Source: Brevundimonas naejangsanensis (lineage in GTDB: Bacteria > Pseudomonadota > Alphaproteobacteria > Caulobacterales > Caulobacteraceae). Taken from it: 64,000 nt of DNA. Under the pieces are notes generated by a model. That model was given only the letters and a program-made list of their open reading frames with translations, searched no databases and was not told the origin of the DNA. The position numbers and the translations under genes were made by a program. Position 1 is the first letter of the stretch. Every line of letters starts with the position of its first letter. Positions 1-8,038 of the stretch are shown in pieces. The stretch is taken from assembly GCF_000635915.2 (NCBI RefSeq), contig NZ_CP015614.1, positions 1,967,501 through 2,031,500 on the forward strand, read 5' to 3'.

Positions 1-99
1 CAGGACGATCAGACCGAACCCGGCCAGAAAGCAGACCAGCGGATGAATCTTGGACGCGTTCGGTGCAGGCGCGACCTTGCCTGGATGGACCAGAGCCAT
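1..99 (-). CDS. N-terminal fragment of a small membrane protein (cut by window edge)
   Basis: An ATG on the minus strand at 99 opens a frame that stays open to base 1 (33 codons visible). The visible part is a short polar, proline-containing stretch followed by a hydrophobic segment (LVCFLAGFGLIVL) that looks like a transmembrane helix. An SD-like purine stretch (GGGAAGGGAAAA) lies just upstream of the start. The rest of the gene is outside the window, so no family can be named. It is divergent from prfC. Confidence 0.5.
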   Translation of the reverse strand, partial: MALVHPGKVAPAPNASKIHPLVCFLAGFGLIVL

Positions 100-258
100 G
101 ACGTTTTCCCTTCCCTAGTGCGGCGAACTCATGGTCCGCCGTCTCCCAGAAACGAGGATGCCTCGAATAACCCTCATAGGCGAAGGGTCTCTCACGGCAT
201 CGTGAACGTCGACAATTGAGCGCCGGCGCGCTAGGTCGCGCCTCCTAAAGGAAGCTCC

Positions 259-1887
259 ATGTCCAAACTGACCCTCGCTCAGGAGGCCGATCGCCGTCGG
301 ACCTTCGCCATCATCGCTCACCCGGACGCCGGTAAGACGACGCTGACCGAGCATATCCTGCTGGCGGGCGGCGCCGTGCGGGCTGCCGGCGCGGTCAAGG
401 CGCGCGGCGAGAACCGCCGGGCGCGCTCGGACTGGATGAAGATCGAGAAGGAACGGGGCATCTCGGTCACCGCCTCGGTCATGACGTTCGAGCACGACGG
501 CAAGATGTTCAACCTGCTGGACACGCCGGGGCACGAGGACTTCTCCGAAGACACCTATCGCACCCTGACCGCCGCCGACTGCGCCATCATGGTGCTGGAC
601 GCCGCCAAGGGCATCGAGCCGCAGACGCTGAAGCTGTTCGAGGTGTGCCGCCTGCGCGACATCCCGATCATCACCTTCATCAACAAGCTGGACCGCGAGG
701 CGCAGGACCCGATGGCCCTGCTGGACGAGATCGCGTCCCGCCTGCAGCTGGACCCCTCGCCGATCTGGTGGCCAGCCGAGAGCGGCAATCGCCTGCGCGG
801 TCTGGCCGAGGTCGGCGGTCAGGGCCGCTTCCAGCCCTATACGCGCAAGACCGCCGACAACGACGGCGAACACCCGGCGCCCCTGCCCTTCGATCAGGCC
901 GCCGACTTCTTCCAGGGCACGGAGCAGGCCGACATGGTCGATGCGCTGGAACTGGTCGAGGCGGGCTATAAGCCGTTCGATCATCAGGCGTTTCTGGAAG
1001 GCCACATGACGCCTGTGCTGTGGGGCTCGGCCCTGCGCCACTTCGGCATCGAGGAGCTGCTGAAGGCCATCGGCGAATGGGCCCCGCCGCCCAAGACCAT
1101 GAAAGCCCGTAAGGAGGCGCCGCCCGAAACCCGCAACGCCCCCGCGCCCGAAGACATCACGGTCGAGCCGAGCAAGGACGAAGTCACCGGCTTCGTCTTT
1201 AAGGTCCAGGCCAATATGGACCCCAACCACCGCGACCGCATCGCCATGTTCCGCATGGCCTCGGGCAGCTTCAAGCGCGGCATGAAGCTGAAGGTCCAGA
1301 ACACCGGCAAGCAGCTGTCGGTGAACGCCCCCATCATGTTCTTCGCCTCGGACCGGGAACTGGCCGAAGAGGCCTATGCCGGCGACGTCATCGGCATTCC
1401 CAATCACGGGGTGCTGCGCGTCGGCGACAGCCTGTCGGAGAGCGGCCTGGTGCGCTTTGCCGGCCTGCCCAACTTCGCCCCGGAAATCCTGCAGCGCGTC
1501 CGCGTCAAGGACCCGCTGAAGGCCAAGCACCTGCAAAAGGCGCTGGTCGGTCTGGCAGAGGAAGGCGTGACCCAGCTGTTCCGCCCGGAACTGGGCGCGG
1601 ACTTCATCGTCGGCGCCGTGGGCCAGCTGCAGTTCGAGGTCATGGCCGACCGCCTAGGCGAGGAATACGGCCTGGACGTCATGTTCGAGCCGTCGCCTTA
1701 CGCCGAGGCCCGCTGGGTGTCCGGAGCCAAGGCCGACCTTGAAGACTTCGCCGGCAAATACCGGCCGCAGATGGCCGCCGATATCGACCAGAACCCGGTC
1801 TTCCTGGCCAAGTCGAGCTGGGAGACGGGCTACGTCGCCGAACGCTTCCCCAAGGTCGCTTTCTCGAAGACCAAGGAACGGGGCTGA
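259..1887 (+). CDS. prfC: Peptide chain release factor 3 (RF3)
   Basis: This 542-residue translational GTPase recycles RF1/RF2 from the ribosome after peptide release. The P-loop AHPDAGKTT is near residue 20, the switch II motif DTPGHEDF near residue 90, and NKLDRE lies in the G4 position. The phrase SDWMKIEKERGISVTASV is typical of RF3 and separates it from EF-G and TypA. Length matches the family (about 530 residues). The ATG at 259 is preceded by AAAGGAAG, a good ribosome binding site. It is monocistronic: the next gene is convergent and starts 4 bp after its stop. Confidence 0.96.
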   Translation: MSKLTLAQEADRRRTFAIIAHPDAGKTTLTEHILLAGGAVRAAGAVKARGENRRARSDWMKIEKERGISVTASVMTFEHDGKMFNLLDTPGHEDFSEDTYRTLTAADCAIMVLDAAKGIEPQTLKLFEVCRLRDIPIITFINKLDREAQDPMALLDEIASRLQLDPSPIWWPAESGNRLRGLAEVGGQGRFQPYTRKTADNDGEHPAPLPFDQAADFFQGTEQADMVDALELVEAGYKPFDHQAFLEGHMTPVLWGSALRHFGIEELLKAIGEWAPPPKTMKARKEAPPETRNAPAPEDITVEPSKDEVTGFVFKVQANMDPNHRDRIAMFRMASGSFKRGMKLKVQNTGKQLSVNAPIMFFASDRELAEEAYAGDVIGIPNHGVLRVGDSLSESGLVRFAGLPNFAPEILQRVRVKDPLKAKHLQKALVGLAEEGVTQLFRPELGADFIVGAVGQLQFEVMADRLGEEYGLDVMFEPSPYAEARWVSGAKADLEDFAGKYRPQMAADIDQNPVFLAKSSWETGYVAERFPKVAFSKTKERG

Positions 1888-1891
1888 CCGA

Positions 1892-2500
1892 TTACGCGCT
1901 GGCGCGGGCGGGCGCGCCTTCCCGCGCCAAACTCTGGAACCACGGCAGGAAGATCTGGATCAGCGGGCCGATGCCCACGGCGAAGACGATGGTGCCGACG
2001 CCGACCGAGCCGCCTAGCAGCCAGCCGCCGGCCAGGACGCTGAGCTCGATCAGCATCCGCGACACGCGGATCGACCACCCCAGCCGCTGGTTCAGCCCGA
2101 CCATCAGGCCGTCGCGCGGCCCCGTCCCCATGCCCGCCCCGATATAGGCCGCCGCGCCCACCGCCGTCAGCACGACGCCCCCCGCCATGAAGGCCAGCCG
2201 CAGCGGCAGGGTCGTCATCTCAGGCATGACCGCGAGAGCCGCGTCCATCGACAGGCCGATGACGAAGATGTTGAACAGGGTGCCGATCCCCGGCTTCTGC
2301 CGCAGGGGAATCCACGTCAGCATCACCACCACCCCCATCAGGATGGAGGCGGTCCCCAGGCTCATGCCTGTGCGCAACGACAGACCCTGATGGAAGACGT
2401 TCCACGGATCCAAGCCCAGGTTGGCCCGCACCATCATGGCGGCGGCGACACCATACAGGCACAGGCCGAATTGAAGCTGGATGAAGCGGCGCATGAACAT
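1892..2500 (-). CDS. YczE/YitT-like integral membrane protein
   Basis: A 202-residue protein with about five hydrophobic segments. The N-terminal pattern ANLGLDPWNVFHQGLS and the later GMGTGPRDGLM match the YczE/YyaS membrane protein family, whose biochemical role is not established. Those glycine-rich loops are the conserved family features. It lies directly downstream of and in the same direction as the MFS gene (29 bp gap), so the two are probably co-transcribed. Its stop is 4 bp from the convergent prfC stop. Confidence 0.8.
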   Translation of the reverse strand: MFMRRFIQLQFGLCLYGVAAAMMVRANLGLDPWNVFHQGLSLRTGMSLGTASILMGVVVMLTWIPLRQKPGIGTLFNIFVIGLSMDAALAVMPEMTTLPLRLAFMAGGVVLTAVGAAAYIGAGMGTGPRDGLMVGLNQRLGWSIRVSRMLIELSVLAGGWLLGGSVGVGTIVFAVGIGPLIQIFLPWFQSLAREGAPARASA

Positions 2501-2529
2501 GGCCCCCTTCTGCCTGATCGCGCCGGGAA

Positions 2530-3681
2530 TTAAAGGCCCGGCTTTCGTCTGAGCCCGAAGGTCATGGCGAACATGACCAGACAGACCCCGCTGGACAGCA
2601 GCATGGCCAGCCCCGCCGAGCGGTCCAGCACCACGCCGTAAAGCGCCGGAGCCGCCGCTTGGACGAAACGGGCGGGCGTCAGCACAAGGGCCTGTCGCGC
2701 GCCATAGTTCTCACGCCCGAACAGATGCAGCGGCAGGACGCCCGAGGCCACCGCCAGCAGGCCGTTGCCCGCCCCCTGCCCCAGCGCCACAGCGCCCGCC
2801 GCCCCCTTGCCGCCGACGAAGGCGATCAGGGCGCCGAACGGATGCAGCAGGGTCGCCGCCCGCGCCGCCGCAACGGGCGAGCCCCTGCCCGGCGCCGCCA
2901 GGGTGATCAGGCGTACCGCGATGGCCGCGCCCGCCATCAGGCCGGCGGCCATGGCCGCCTCGGCTGCGCTCAAGCCCAGCCGGGTCAGCAGACGCGGCAG
3001 GTGGGCGCTCATGGCCGTAGCCACCCACCAAGCTCCGGCGAACAGGACGGCCAACCGGATCATGGTCCCGTCCCACCGCACGCGGCCGGACGCAGGAGGC
3101 CTGCCCCCGGCCCGCCCATCCGGCAGCACGGCCCAATAGAGCGGCAGACACAGCACGACATGCGCCCCCGCCCAGACGAAACAGGCGCCGCGCCAGCCGA
3201 CAGTCTCGATCATCAGCAAGGTCAGCGGCCAGCCCAACGCCCCGCCGAAGGCCCCCAGCAGGGAAACGGCGGTGATCGGCTTCTTCGCCGCCTCGCCATG
3301 CAGGGCCACCAGCACGGCGTAGGCGGGGCCGTACAGCCCCACGCCCATGCCCGCCCCCAGCATCAGCACGCCCGCGACCATGACGACCGGATCGCGCGCC
3401 AGCCCCAGCAGGATCAGCGCCAGAGCGAAGATCAAAGCAGCCGCCGACAACACCTCGCGCCCGCCGCGCCGGTCGATCCAACACCCGCCGAACGGGCTGA
3501 GCGCCGCCGAGACCAGAAATGCGCCCGACAGAGCCGTGAACACCACCCCCGGCGTCGTCCCCACGCCCCCCGCCAAAGGCTCGGCCAGCACGCCGAGCAG
3601 ATAGTAGCTGGAGGCGAAGGAAACGATCATCCCAAGGCCCAGAACGGGAATGATCAGGCGAGAAACGGCGAGGCGCGACAT
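2530..3681 (-). CDS. Major facilitator superfamily transporter
   Basis: A 383-residue polytopic protein with about 12 hydrophobic segments. The loop FGGCWIDRRGGREVL corresponds to the MFS signature between TM2 and TM3 (G-x-x-x-D-R-x-G-R-R). The substrate cannot be told from sequence. It is divergent from a LysR regulator with only 56 bp between starts, a layout in which the regulator usually controls the transporter. The ATG at 3681 follows a short AT-rich stretch. Together with the downstream YczE-like gene it forms a probable two-gene operon. Confidence 0.85.
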   Translation of the reverse strand: MSRLAVSRLIIPVLGLGMIVSFASSYYLLGVLAEPLAGGVGTTPGVVFTALSGAFLVSAALSPFGGCWIDRRGGREVLSAAALIFALALILLGLARDPVVMVAGVLMLGAGMGVGLYGPAYAVLVALHGEAAKKPITAVSLLGAFGGALGWPLTLLMIETVGWRGACFVWAGAHVVLCLPLYWAVLPDGRAGGRPPASGRVRWDGTMIRLAVLFAGAWWVATAMSAHLPRLLTRLGLSAAEAAMAAGLMAGAAIAVRLITLAAPGRGSPVAAARAATLLHPFGALIAFVGGKGAAGAVALGQGAGNGLLAVASGVLPLHLFGRENYGARQALVLTPARFVQAAAPALYGVVLDRSAGLAMLLSSGVCLVMFAMTFGLRRKPGL

Positions 3682-3724
3682 GGCGCGCTGTGTCAGCGGA
3701 TTTGCCCGCGTGGCGAAAGCGACC

Positions 3725-3747
3725 TATCGAACGCGAGATGTTCGAAA
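3725..3747. promoter_or_regulatory. Inverted repeat, probable LysR operator
   Basis: The arms TATCGAAC and GTTCGAAA (7 of 8 positions complementary, inner six perfect) are separated by 7 bp (GCGAGAT). LysR-type proteins typically bind interrupted dyads of the T-N11-A kind between divergent genes, as here. The right arm overlaps the ATG of the LysR gene at 3738, which would suit autorepression. The assignment is inferred. Confidence 0.5.
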
Positions 3748-4640
3748 ACCTCACAGCCTCAGCGCCTCTGCCTTCGCTGAACGCCCTGCGCGCCTTCGAG
3801 GCGATGGCGCGCACCGGCAGCGCGACCCGCGCGGCGGCTGAGTTGAACGTCACCCACAGCGCCGTCAGCCGACAGGTCAAGGCGCTGGAGACGCAACTGG
3901 GCCTGCGCCTGTTCGAGGGGCCGCGTCACGCCCTGACGCTGACGGAGGCGGGGCGGGGCCTCCTGCCCGGACTGACCGTCGCCTTCGACCAGATCGCCGC
4001 CGCCGTGGCCGAGGCGCGGGGCGACGGGCGCGACCTGAATGTCGCCGCCAACGCCAGTCTGGCGGTCAAATGGCTGATCCCCCGGCTGGCGGACTTCAAC
4101 CGCCTGTATCCGCAGGTGCGGGTTCATCTGGTCGAACTGGCGCCCCACGCCGTCAGCCGCCGAGGGGCCGATGTGCTGTTGCGGCTGCTGGACGCCTCGC
4201 GCATCGACAGTCTGGGCGCCCTTCGCGTCATTCCCAATGCGATCGGGCCGGTGATCGCCCCAGCCCTGATCCGGCGCGATGCGCGGATGGACGTCCTGAA
4301 CGCGCCGCGTCTGGCCCCGCGCACCCATCTGTCGGCGTGGAAGGACTGGGCCCGCCTGACGGATCGGCGCCTGCCCGATGCGCACGAGCGTCCTGTGGCC
4401 CATCTGCATTTTGCGCTGGACGGCGCCCTGGCGGGCTGGGGCGCGGCGGTCCTGCCGTGGGCGCTGACGGCCGAGGCGGTGGCGGACGGGCGGCTGCTGG
4501 CGCCGTTCGGCTTCGCCCGCGACGAGGGCGCTGTGGCCGCCATTCCGGGCGCAGGCGAGATGTCGAAAGGCCGCCGTCAGTTCCTGCGCTGGCTCGCAGA
4601 TCAGGGCCGCGCCATGCCGAAGGCCCCGGATGCAACCTGA
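3738..4640 (+). CDS. LysR-family transcriptional regulator, GcvA-like
   Basis: A 300-residue regulator. The N-terminal winged helix reads LPSLNALRAFEAMARTGSATRAAAELNVTHSAVS (in two parts LPSLNALRAFEAMARTGS and AAAELNVTHSAVSRQ), typical of the GcvA/AmpR branch. The C-terminal half is a periplasmic-binding-protein-like effector domain. The frame is open further upstream to 3690, but the ATG at 3738 gives the normal N terminus just before the HTH. It is divergent from the MFS gene and likely regulates it. The effector is unknown. Confidence 0.88.
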   Translation: MFENLTASAPLPSLNALRAFEAMARTGSATRAAAELNVTHSAVSRQVKALETQLGLRLFEGPRHALTLTEAGRGLLPGLTVAFDQIAAAVAEARGDGRDLNVAANASLAVKWLIPRLADFNRLYPQVRVHLVELAPHAVSRRGADVLLRLLDASRIDSLGALRVIPNAIGPVIAPALIRRDARMDVLNAPRLAPRTHLSAWKDWARLTDRRLPDAHERPVAHLHFALDGALAGWGAAVLPWALTAEAVADGRLLAPFGFARDEGAVAAIPGAGEMSKGRRQFLRWLADQGRAMPKAPDAT

Positions 4641-4728
4641 AGCTTAGCTGAACACGTCTTTCATCCTTCGCGGGGACGTGGTTCTCTAGTAGGGCCAGTT
4701 CGGCGCTCCCCGCGCCTGTGGAGTTCTG

Positions 4729-5109
4729 ATGTTCATCCTTGCCGTCACCGCCGCCATGGCGCTGGCTCAGACCTCGGCGCAGGCCCAGACCTCGCCCCAG
4801 GCTGCGGCCCCAGCGCCCAGCGCCCGGCTCGTCTCCTATGACGAGGCGGTGCGTTGCGCCGGTTTGACACAGGCGGCCTCCGAACTGGAGGGCGGAGAGA
4901 GCCGTTATGGCCGCTCGCTCTATGACGCCGCCCTCTACTGGTCGCTGGCGGCCATGCAGGCGGCGACCGTCGCCGGGCGCAATCCGGCCGTGGCCGAAAC
5001 GGAACAGACTCGCGCCCGTCTGGACGCCGTGCGTCGCCTTTCCGCCGGGGAATCCGAGGCCCGCGCCACCCTGCAGCGCTGCCGCCAGAAGGCGCCCCGC
5101 CTGGGCTGA
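4729..5109 (+). CDS. Small exported protein of unknown function
   Basis: A 126-residue protein with a short hydrophobic N terminus and an alanine/glutamine-rich stretch containing AQAQ, consistent with a signal peptide. The mature part is helical and carries two cysteines (VRCAGL near residue 45 and LQRCRQ near residue 119) that could form a disulfide. I recognise no family. The start ATG follows GGAGTTCTG, a usable ribosome binding site. It stands alone between the LysR gene and the next forward gene. Confidence 0.65.
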   Translation: MFILAVTAAMALAQTSAQAQTSPQAAAPAPSARLVSYDEAVRCAGLTQAASELEGGESRYGRSLYDAALYWSLAAMQAATVAGRNPAVAETEQTRARLDAVRRLSAGESEARATLQRCRQKAPRLG

Positions 5110-5273
5110 GGGGCGCTGCGACGCCGCAGGACCGAGGCCCGCGCTGACGCCCGCCCGACAATTTGTCTTCATAGCCAAGGCGAACCGTTCCAACGGCGCT
5201 GCGTTTGCTTGGTCGATGCCGGGATCATCCTCTTGATCCCGAAGCGGGACGATGCAGGCGGCGATACAGGCGA

Positions 5274-6521
5274 ATGTTCGAATTCGGCAGAGATCTCAGA
5301 CGGCTGTTCGAGAAGGCGCGCGACAGCGACGACCTTGGCTGGCTGGAGCTGATCGGCGTGGGTCTGGTCGAGGTTGAGGCGCGCCAGCAATCCACCGACG
5401 CCGGGCGCGTCTCATGCCCCCGTCCGTTCGACGCAGCCCTGCGCGCCGCCGCCCTGTGGCGCGAGCACGCCCGCCGCTGCGGCGCGGCCGCCAGCGTGGA
5501 GCGCGCCGAAAGCAGCGGCCGCGACGCCGCCAAACACGCCGCCAACGGCGATCAGGCGGTGCGCGCCGCCCTGGATCTGGCGACAAGCGCCATGCTGGCC
5601 TTCGACCTGCGCGGCGGGCCGGAACGGCTGACCGCCGCCCTCGACCTGTTGAGCGACCTGCCTGCGGCGCGACGTGTGGATACGGTGGCGGCGGCTGCGG
5701 CGCTGCACGCCCGACTGCGCTCGCGGCTGGCGCTTCTGTCCGGCCGCCTGTCGGAGATGAACGAGGCCGCCAGCCTGCTGGAAACCGCCCTGGCCAATCT
5801 GAAGGGCCCGCGCACTCTGGAAGACGAGATACGACTGGACCGCGCCGCCCTGGTGCTGGAGATCGGCCTGACGGCGCGCGATCCCCGGATGCTGGATCAG
5901 GCCGGGCGCGACCTGCGCGCCCTGGTCGAGGCGGCTGCTCCGGAACAGAGGCCGCTGAGCCGCGCCCGCGCCCTGGCCCTTTGCGCGGCGGGGATGGCGG
6001 CCCTGGCGGCCGTCGCCGACGCCCCTGCCGCCCGCGATCAGGCGCAGGCCATGTTCGATGTCGCCGCCCAGTTGTTCACGCCCGATCACAGCCCGCTGGA
6101 CTGGTCCGCCATTCAGGTCATGCGCGCCGAGCGCGAGACCCTGCCGTCGGTGGTGCTGATCCAGGCTGAGGCCCTCACCGAAGGCGGCGGCCTGGTCCTG
6201 GGCGCCCTGGCCCATGAGCAGCGGGTGGCCCAGGACGCCGCCCGCGCCAGCGCCGCCGGCGACCTGACCGCCTTGCTGGATATCGAGACCAGCCTGCGGC
6301 GCCGTCTGGCGCGGCCTTCGGTCACGGCCACGCCGCTGGACTGGGCGGCCGAACAGATCGGCCTGGCGCGGGTCGCGCTGGCCCGGGCGCGGTGGACCGG
6401 CGAAAGCCCCCGCGGCGTCGGCCTGATGCTGACTGAAGCCGCCCAGACCGCGCGCGAATACGGCGCCCAGACGCTGGCGGAACGGGCCGAACGGCTGACC
6501 GCCCGCACGCAGTCCGCCTGA
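5274..6521 (+). CDS. Alpha-helical repeat-like cytoplasmic protein, function unknown
   Basis: A 415-residue alanine- and leucine-rich protein beginning MFEFGRDLRRLFEKARDSDD. It lacks a signal peptide or membrane segments. The repeated helix pairs (for example LLETALANL, ALALCAAGMAAL, AREYGAQTLAERA) look like degenerate TPR/helical solenoid units. The reading frame extends upstream to 5205, but the ATG at 5274 gives a cleaner amphipathic N terminus. Codon use matches neighbouring genes. No catalytic motif is visible. Confidence 0.65.
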   Translation: MFEFGRDLRRLFEKARDSDDLGWLELIGVGLVEVEARQQSTDAGRVSCPRPFDAALRAAALWREHARRCGAAASVERAESSGRDAAKHAANGDQAVRAALDLATSAMLAFDLRGGPERLTAALDLLSDLPAARRVDTVAAAAALHARLRSRLALLSGRLSEMNEAASLLETALANLKGPRTLEDEIRLDRAALVLEIGLTARDPRMLDQAGRDLRALVEAAAPEQRPLSRARALALCAAGMAALAAVADAPAARDQAQAMFDVAAQLFTPDHSPLDWSAIQVMRAERETLPSVVLIQAEALTEGGGLVLGALAHEQRVAQDAARASAAGDLTALLDIETSLRRRLARPSVTATPLDWAAEQIGLARVALARARWTGESPRGVGLMLTEAAQTAREYGAQTLAERAERLTARTQSA

Positions 6522-6553
6522 GGCGCGCAGTCCGCCCTGCACCGCCCCTGCAC

Positions 6554-6583
6554 TGGCCCTGGACTGGCCCTGGACTGGCCCGG
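6554..6583. repeat. Short tandem repeat, 11-bp unit
   Basis: The unit TGGCCCTGGAC occurs about 2.7 times in tandem just before grxD. It lies in non-coding sequence between the helical-repeat gene and grxD. Its role is unknown, and it could simply be a replication-slippage tract. Confidence 0.6.
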
Positions 6584-6643
6584 CCTTGACCCGGCCCCAA
6601 AGGGCGCCTAGCTCACGGGCTCCTCAAGAAGGGTTTCGACACA

Positions 6644-6997
6644 GTGACCGAACAAACCGCCGCCGCCGATCCCGTCCACGCCTTCATCGCCCAGGCGGTG
6701 GCTGAGCATGACGTGGTGCTCTTCATGAAGGGCACGCCGGACTCGCCGCGCTGCGGCTTCTCCTCGCTGGCCGTTCAGATCCTGGATCACGTCGGCGCGC
6801 CCTTCGTCGGCGTGGACGTGCTGCAGGACGAAGCCCTGCGCGAAGGCATCAAGACCTTCACCGACTGGCCGACCATTCCCCAGCTCTATGTGAAGGGCGA
6901 GTTCGTCGGGGGTTCGGACATCGTGCGCGAGATGTTCCAGTCGGGCGAGCTTCAAGCCCTGATGGCCGAGAAGGGCGTCGCCCTTGGCGAAGCGTAA
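6644..6997 (+). CDS. grxD: Monothiol glutaredoxin, Grx4 family
   Basis: A 117-residue CGFS-type glutaredoxin. The motif CGFSSLAVQIL near residue 37 holds the single active cysteine; WPTIPQLYVKGEFVGGSDI is the conserved glutathione-binding cis-Pro and GG region. These proteins carry [2Fe-2S] clusters with BolA partners and take part in Fe-S trafficking and iron sensing. The start is GTG at 6644. A bolA gene, often adjacent in alphaproteobacteria, is not next to it here. It is followed 20 bp later by a thioesterase gene in the same direction. Confidence 0.95.
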   Translation: MTEQTAAADPVHAFIAQAVAEHDVVLFMKGTPDSPRCGFSSLAVQILDHVGAPFVGVDVLQDEALREGIKTFTDWPTIPQLYVKGEFVGGSDIVREMFQSGELQALMAEKGVALGEA

Positions 6998-7017
6998 GCC
7001 GAGCGGAGCCTGAACCG

Positions 7018-7443
7018 ATGGCCCGGCCGCAGCTTCAGCCGCGTGAAGACCGCGAGGTCTTCGTCGTGCCGCTGGAGGTGCGGCCGGAGCACATCGACGA
7101 GAACAACCACGTCAACAACGTCGTCTATGTCGGCTGGCTGCAGGATGTCGGCACGGCGCACTGGAACGCGCGTTTCGACGAGGAGACGCGCGCGAAATGG
7201 GCCTGGCTGGCCTTGCGTCATGAGATCGACTACCTGCGCGCCATCGAACCGGATGCGACAGGCGTGATCGCCCGCACCTGGGTCGGCGATCCGCAGGGGC
7301 CGCGCTTCAACCGCTATGTCCGTATCGAGGACGCCCAAGGCCGCCTGTGCGCCCAAGGGCTGTCCGAATGGTGCCTGGTCGACGCCAGAACCCTGCGTCC
7401 GGCCCGCATCCCGAAAGAGATGCTGGGGCCGTTTCAAGCCTAG
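7018..7443 (+). CDS. Acyl-CoA thioesterase, 4HBT hotdog family
   Basis: A 141-residue single hotdog-fold protein. The motif HIDENNHVNNVVYVGWLQD matches the 4-hydroxybenzoyl-CoA thioesterase/YbgC-FadM signature, with an acidic residue expected to act in hydrolysis. It would hydrolyse acyl-CoA in the cytoplasm; the chain length is unknown. It lies 20 bp after grxD and probably shares its transcript. Its last 4 bp overlap the convergent lipoprotein gene. Confidence 0.88.
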   Translation: MARPQLQPREDREVFVVPLEVRPEHIDENNHVNNVVYVGWLQDVGTAHWNARFDEETRAKWAWLALRHEIDYLRAIEPDATGVIARTWVGDPQGPRFNRYVRIEDAQGRLCAQGLSEWCLVDARTLRPARIPKEMLGPFQA

Positions 7444-7823
7444 AGGCTGATGGGGTTCAGCACGCGCACCGGCTGGCCCGGCTCAAGACCCAGTTCGGCG
7501 TAGGTCCAGCTGACCGTCACGCCTTCGGGAACCAGAGCCTTGCACAGGTCCGGCGTACGGCGCGTCAACGTCAGTTCGGCCGGTTCGCCGTCCTTGATCT
7601 TGACCTCGAAGCTGGAGGTTTCGGTGCAGCCGTTGGAGCCGACCACGACATTCAGCCGCTGACCGTCGAAGTCGACCTTGCGCACGGCTTCAAGCGCCTC
7701 GACGCGCGTCGTCCCCTGATCGGCGACGATGGAGATCTTCTCGCCCCCCTCGTTCGAATAGATGACGCAGCCGCCCAGCAGGGGCAGCAGGGCGGCCGCA
7801 GCCAGAACAACAGCCAGACGCAT
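7440..7823 (-). CDS. Small lipoprotein with paired cysteines (paralogue A)
   Basis: A 127-residue protein with a lipobox LLGGC at residues 15-19. The mature domain has the blocks VGSNGCT, TLTRRTPDLC, GVTVSWTYAELGL and PVRVLNP. The same blocks appear in the same order in the lipoprotein at 10510-10890, so the two are paralogues. The two conserved cysteines probably form a disulfide in the periplasm. Its start codon overlaps the stop of the tiny upstream lipoprotein gene (TGATG), implying translational coupling. Function unknown. Confidence 0.75.
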   Translation of the reverse strand: MRLAVVLAAAALLPLLGGCVIYSNEGGEKISIVADQGTTRVEALEAVRKVDFDGQRLNVVVGSNGCTETSSFEVKIKDGEPAELTLTRRTPDLCKALVPEGVTVSWTYAELGLEPGQPVRVLNPISL

Positions 7824-7951
7824 CAGTTCGCCTCAGCCGGGGCCGAGTGGATGACGCGCGTGGTCGGCTTCTCGGTGGCGATGATGATGCAGCCCGACAG
7901 CATGGGCGCGGCGACCGCAGCGACGGCGAGAGCGATGATGAGACGACGCAT
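7823..7951 (-). CDS. Very small (42-residue) predicted lipoprotein
   Basis: The frame starts at ATG 7951 and ends with TGA at 7823-7825. It encodes a positively charged start (MRRL), a hydrophobic stretch, a lipobox MLSGC near residue 21 and a short tail CIIIATEKPTTRVIHSAP. The stop shares one base with the start of the next lipoprotein gene (TGATG). The tail echoes the beginning of that mature protein (CVI and TTRV). The coupling and the lipobox support a real gene despite its size. Confidence 0.6.
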   Translation of the reverse strand: MRRLIIALAVAAVAAPMLSGCIIIATEKPTTRVIHSAPAEAN

Positions 7952-8038
7952 AGGATTTTCCCGTGTTGATTGGCCCAAGACTGCCAGCGTCGCCGTTCCG
8001 GATCACGTGAATAATCGGAAAGGCTGCGGCCGGGCGGC

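Noticed and set aside
115-1536. Minus-strand reading frame across prfC
   Set aside because: It is a shadow of the RF3 coding frame, with repeated Gly, Arg and His and no family features.
6554-6583. 11-bp tandem repeat before grxD as a regulatory array
   Set aside because: Fewer than three units and no dyad. It is more likely slippage than a binding site array.
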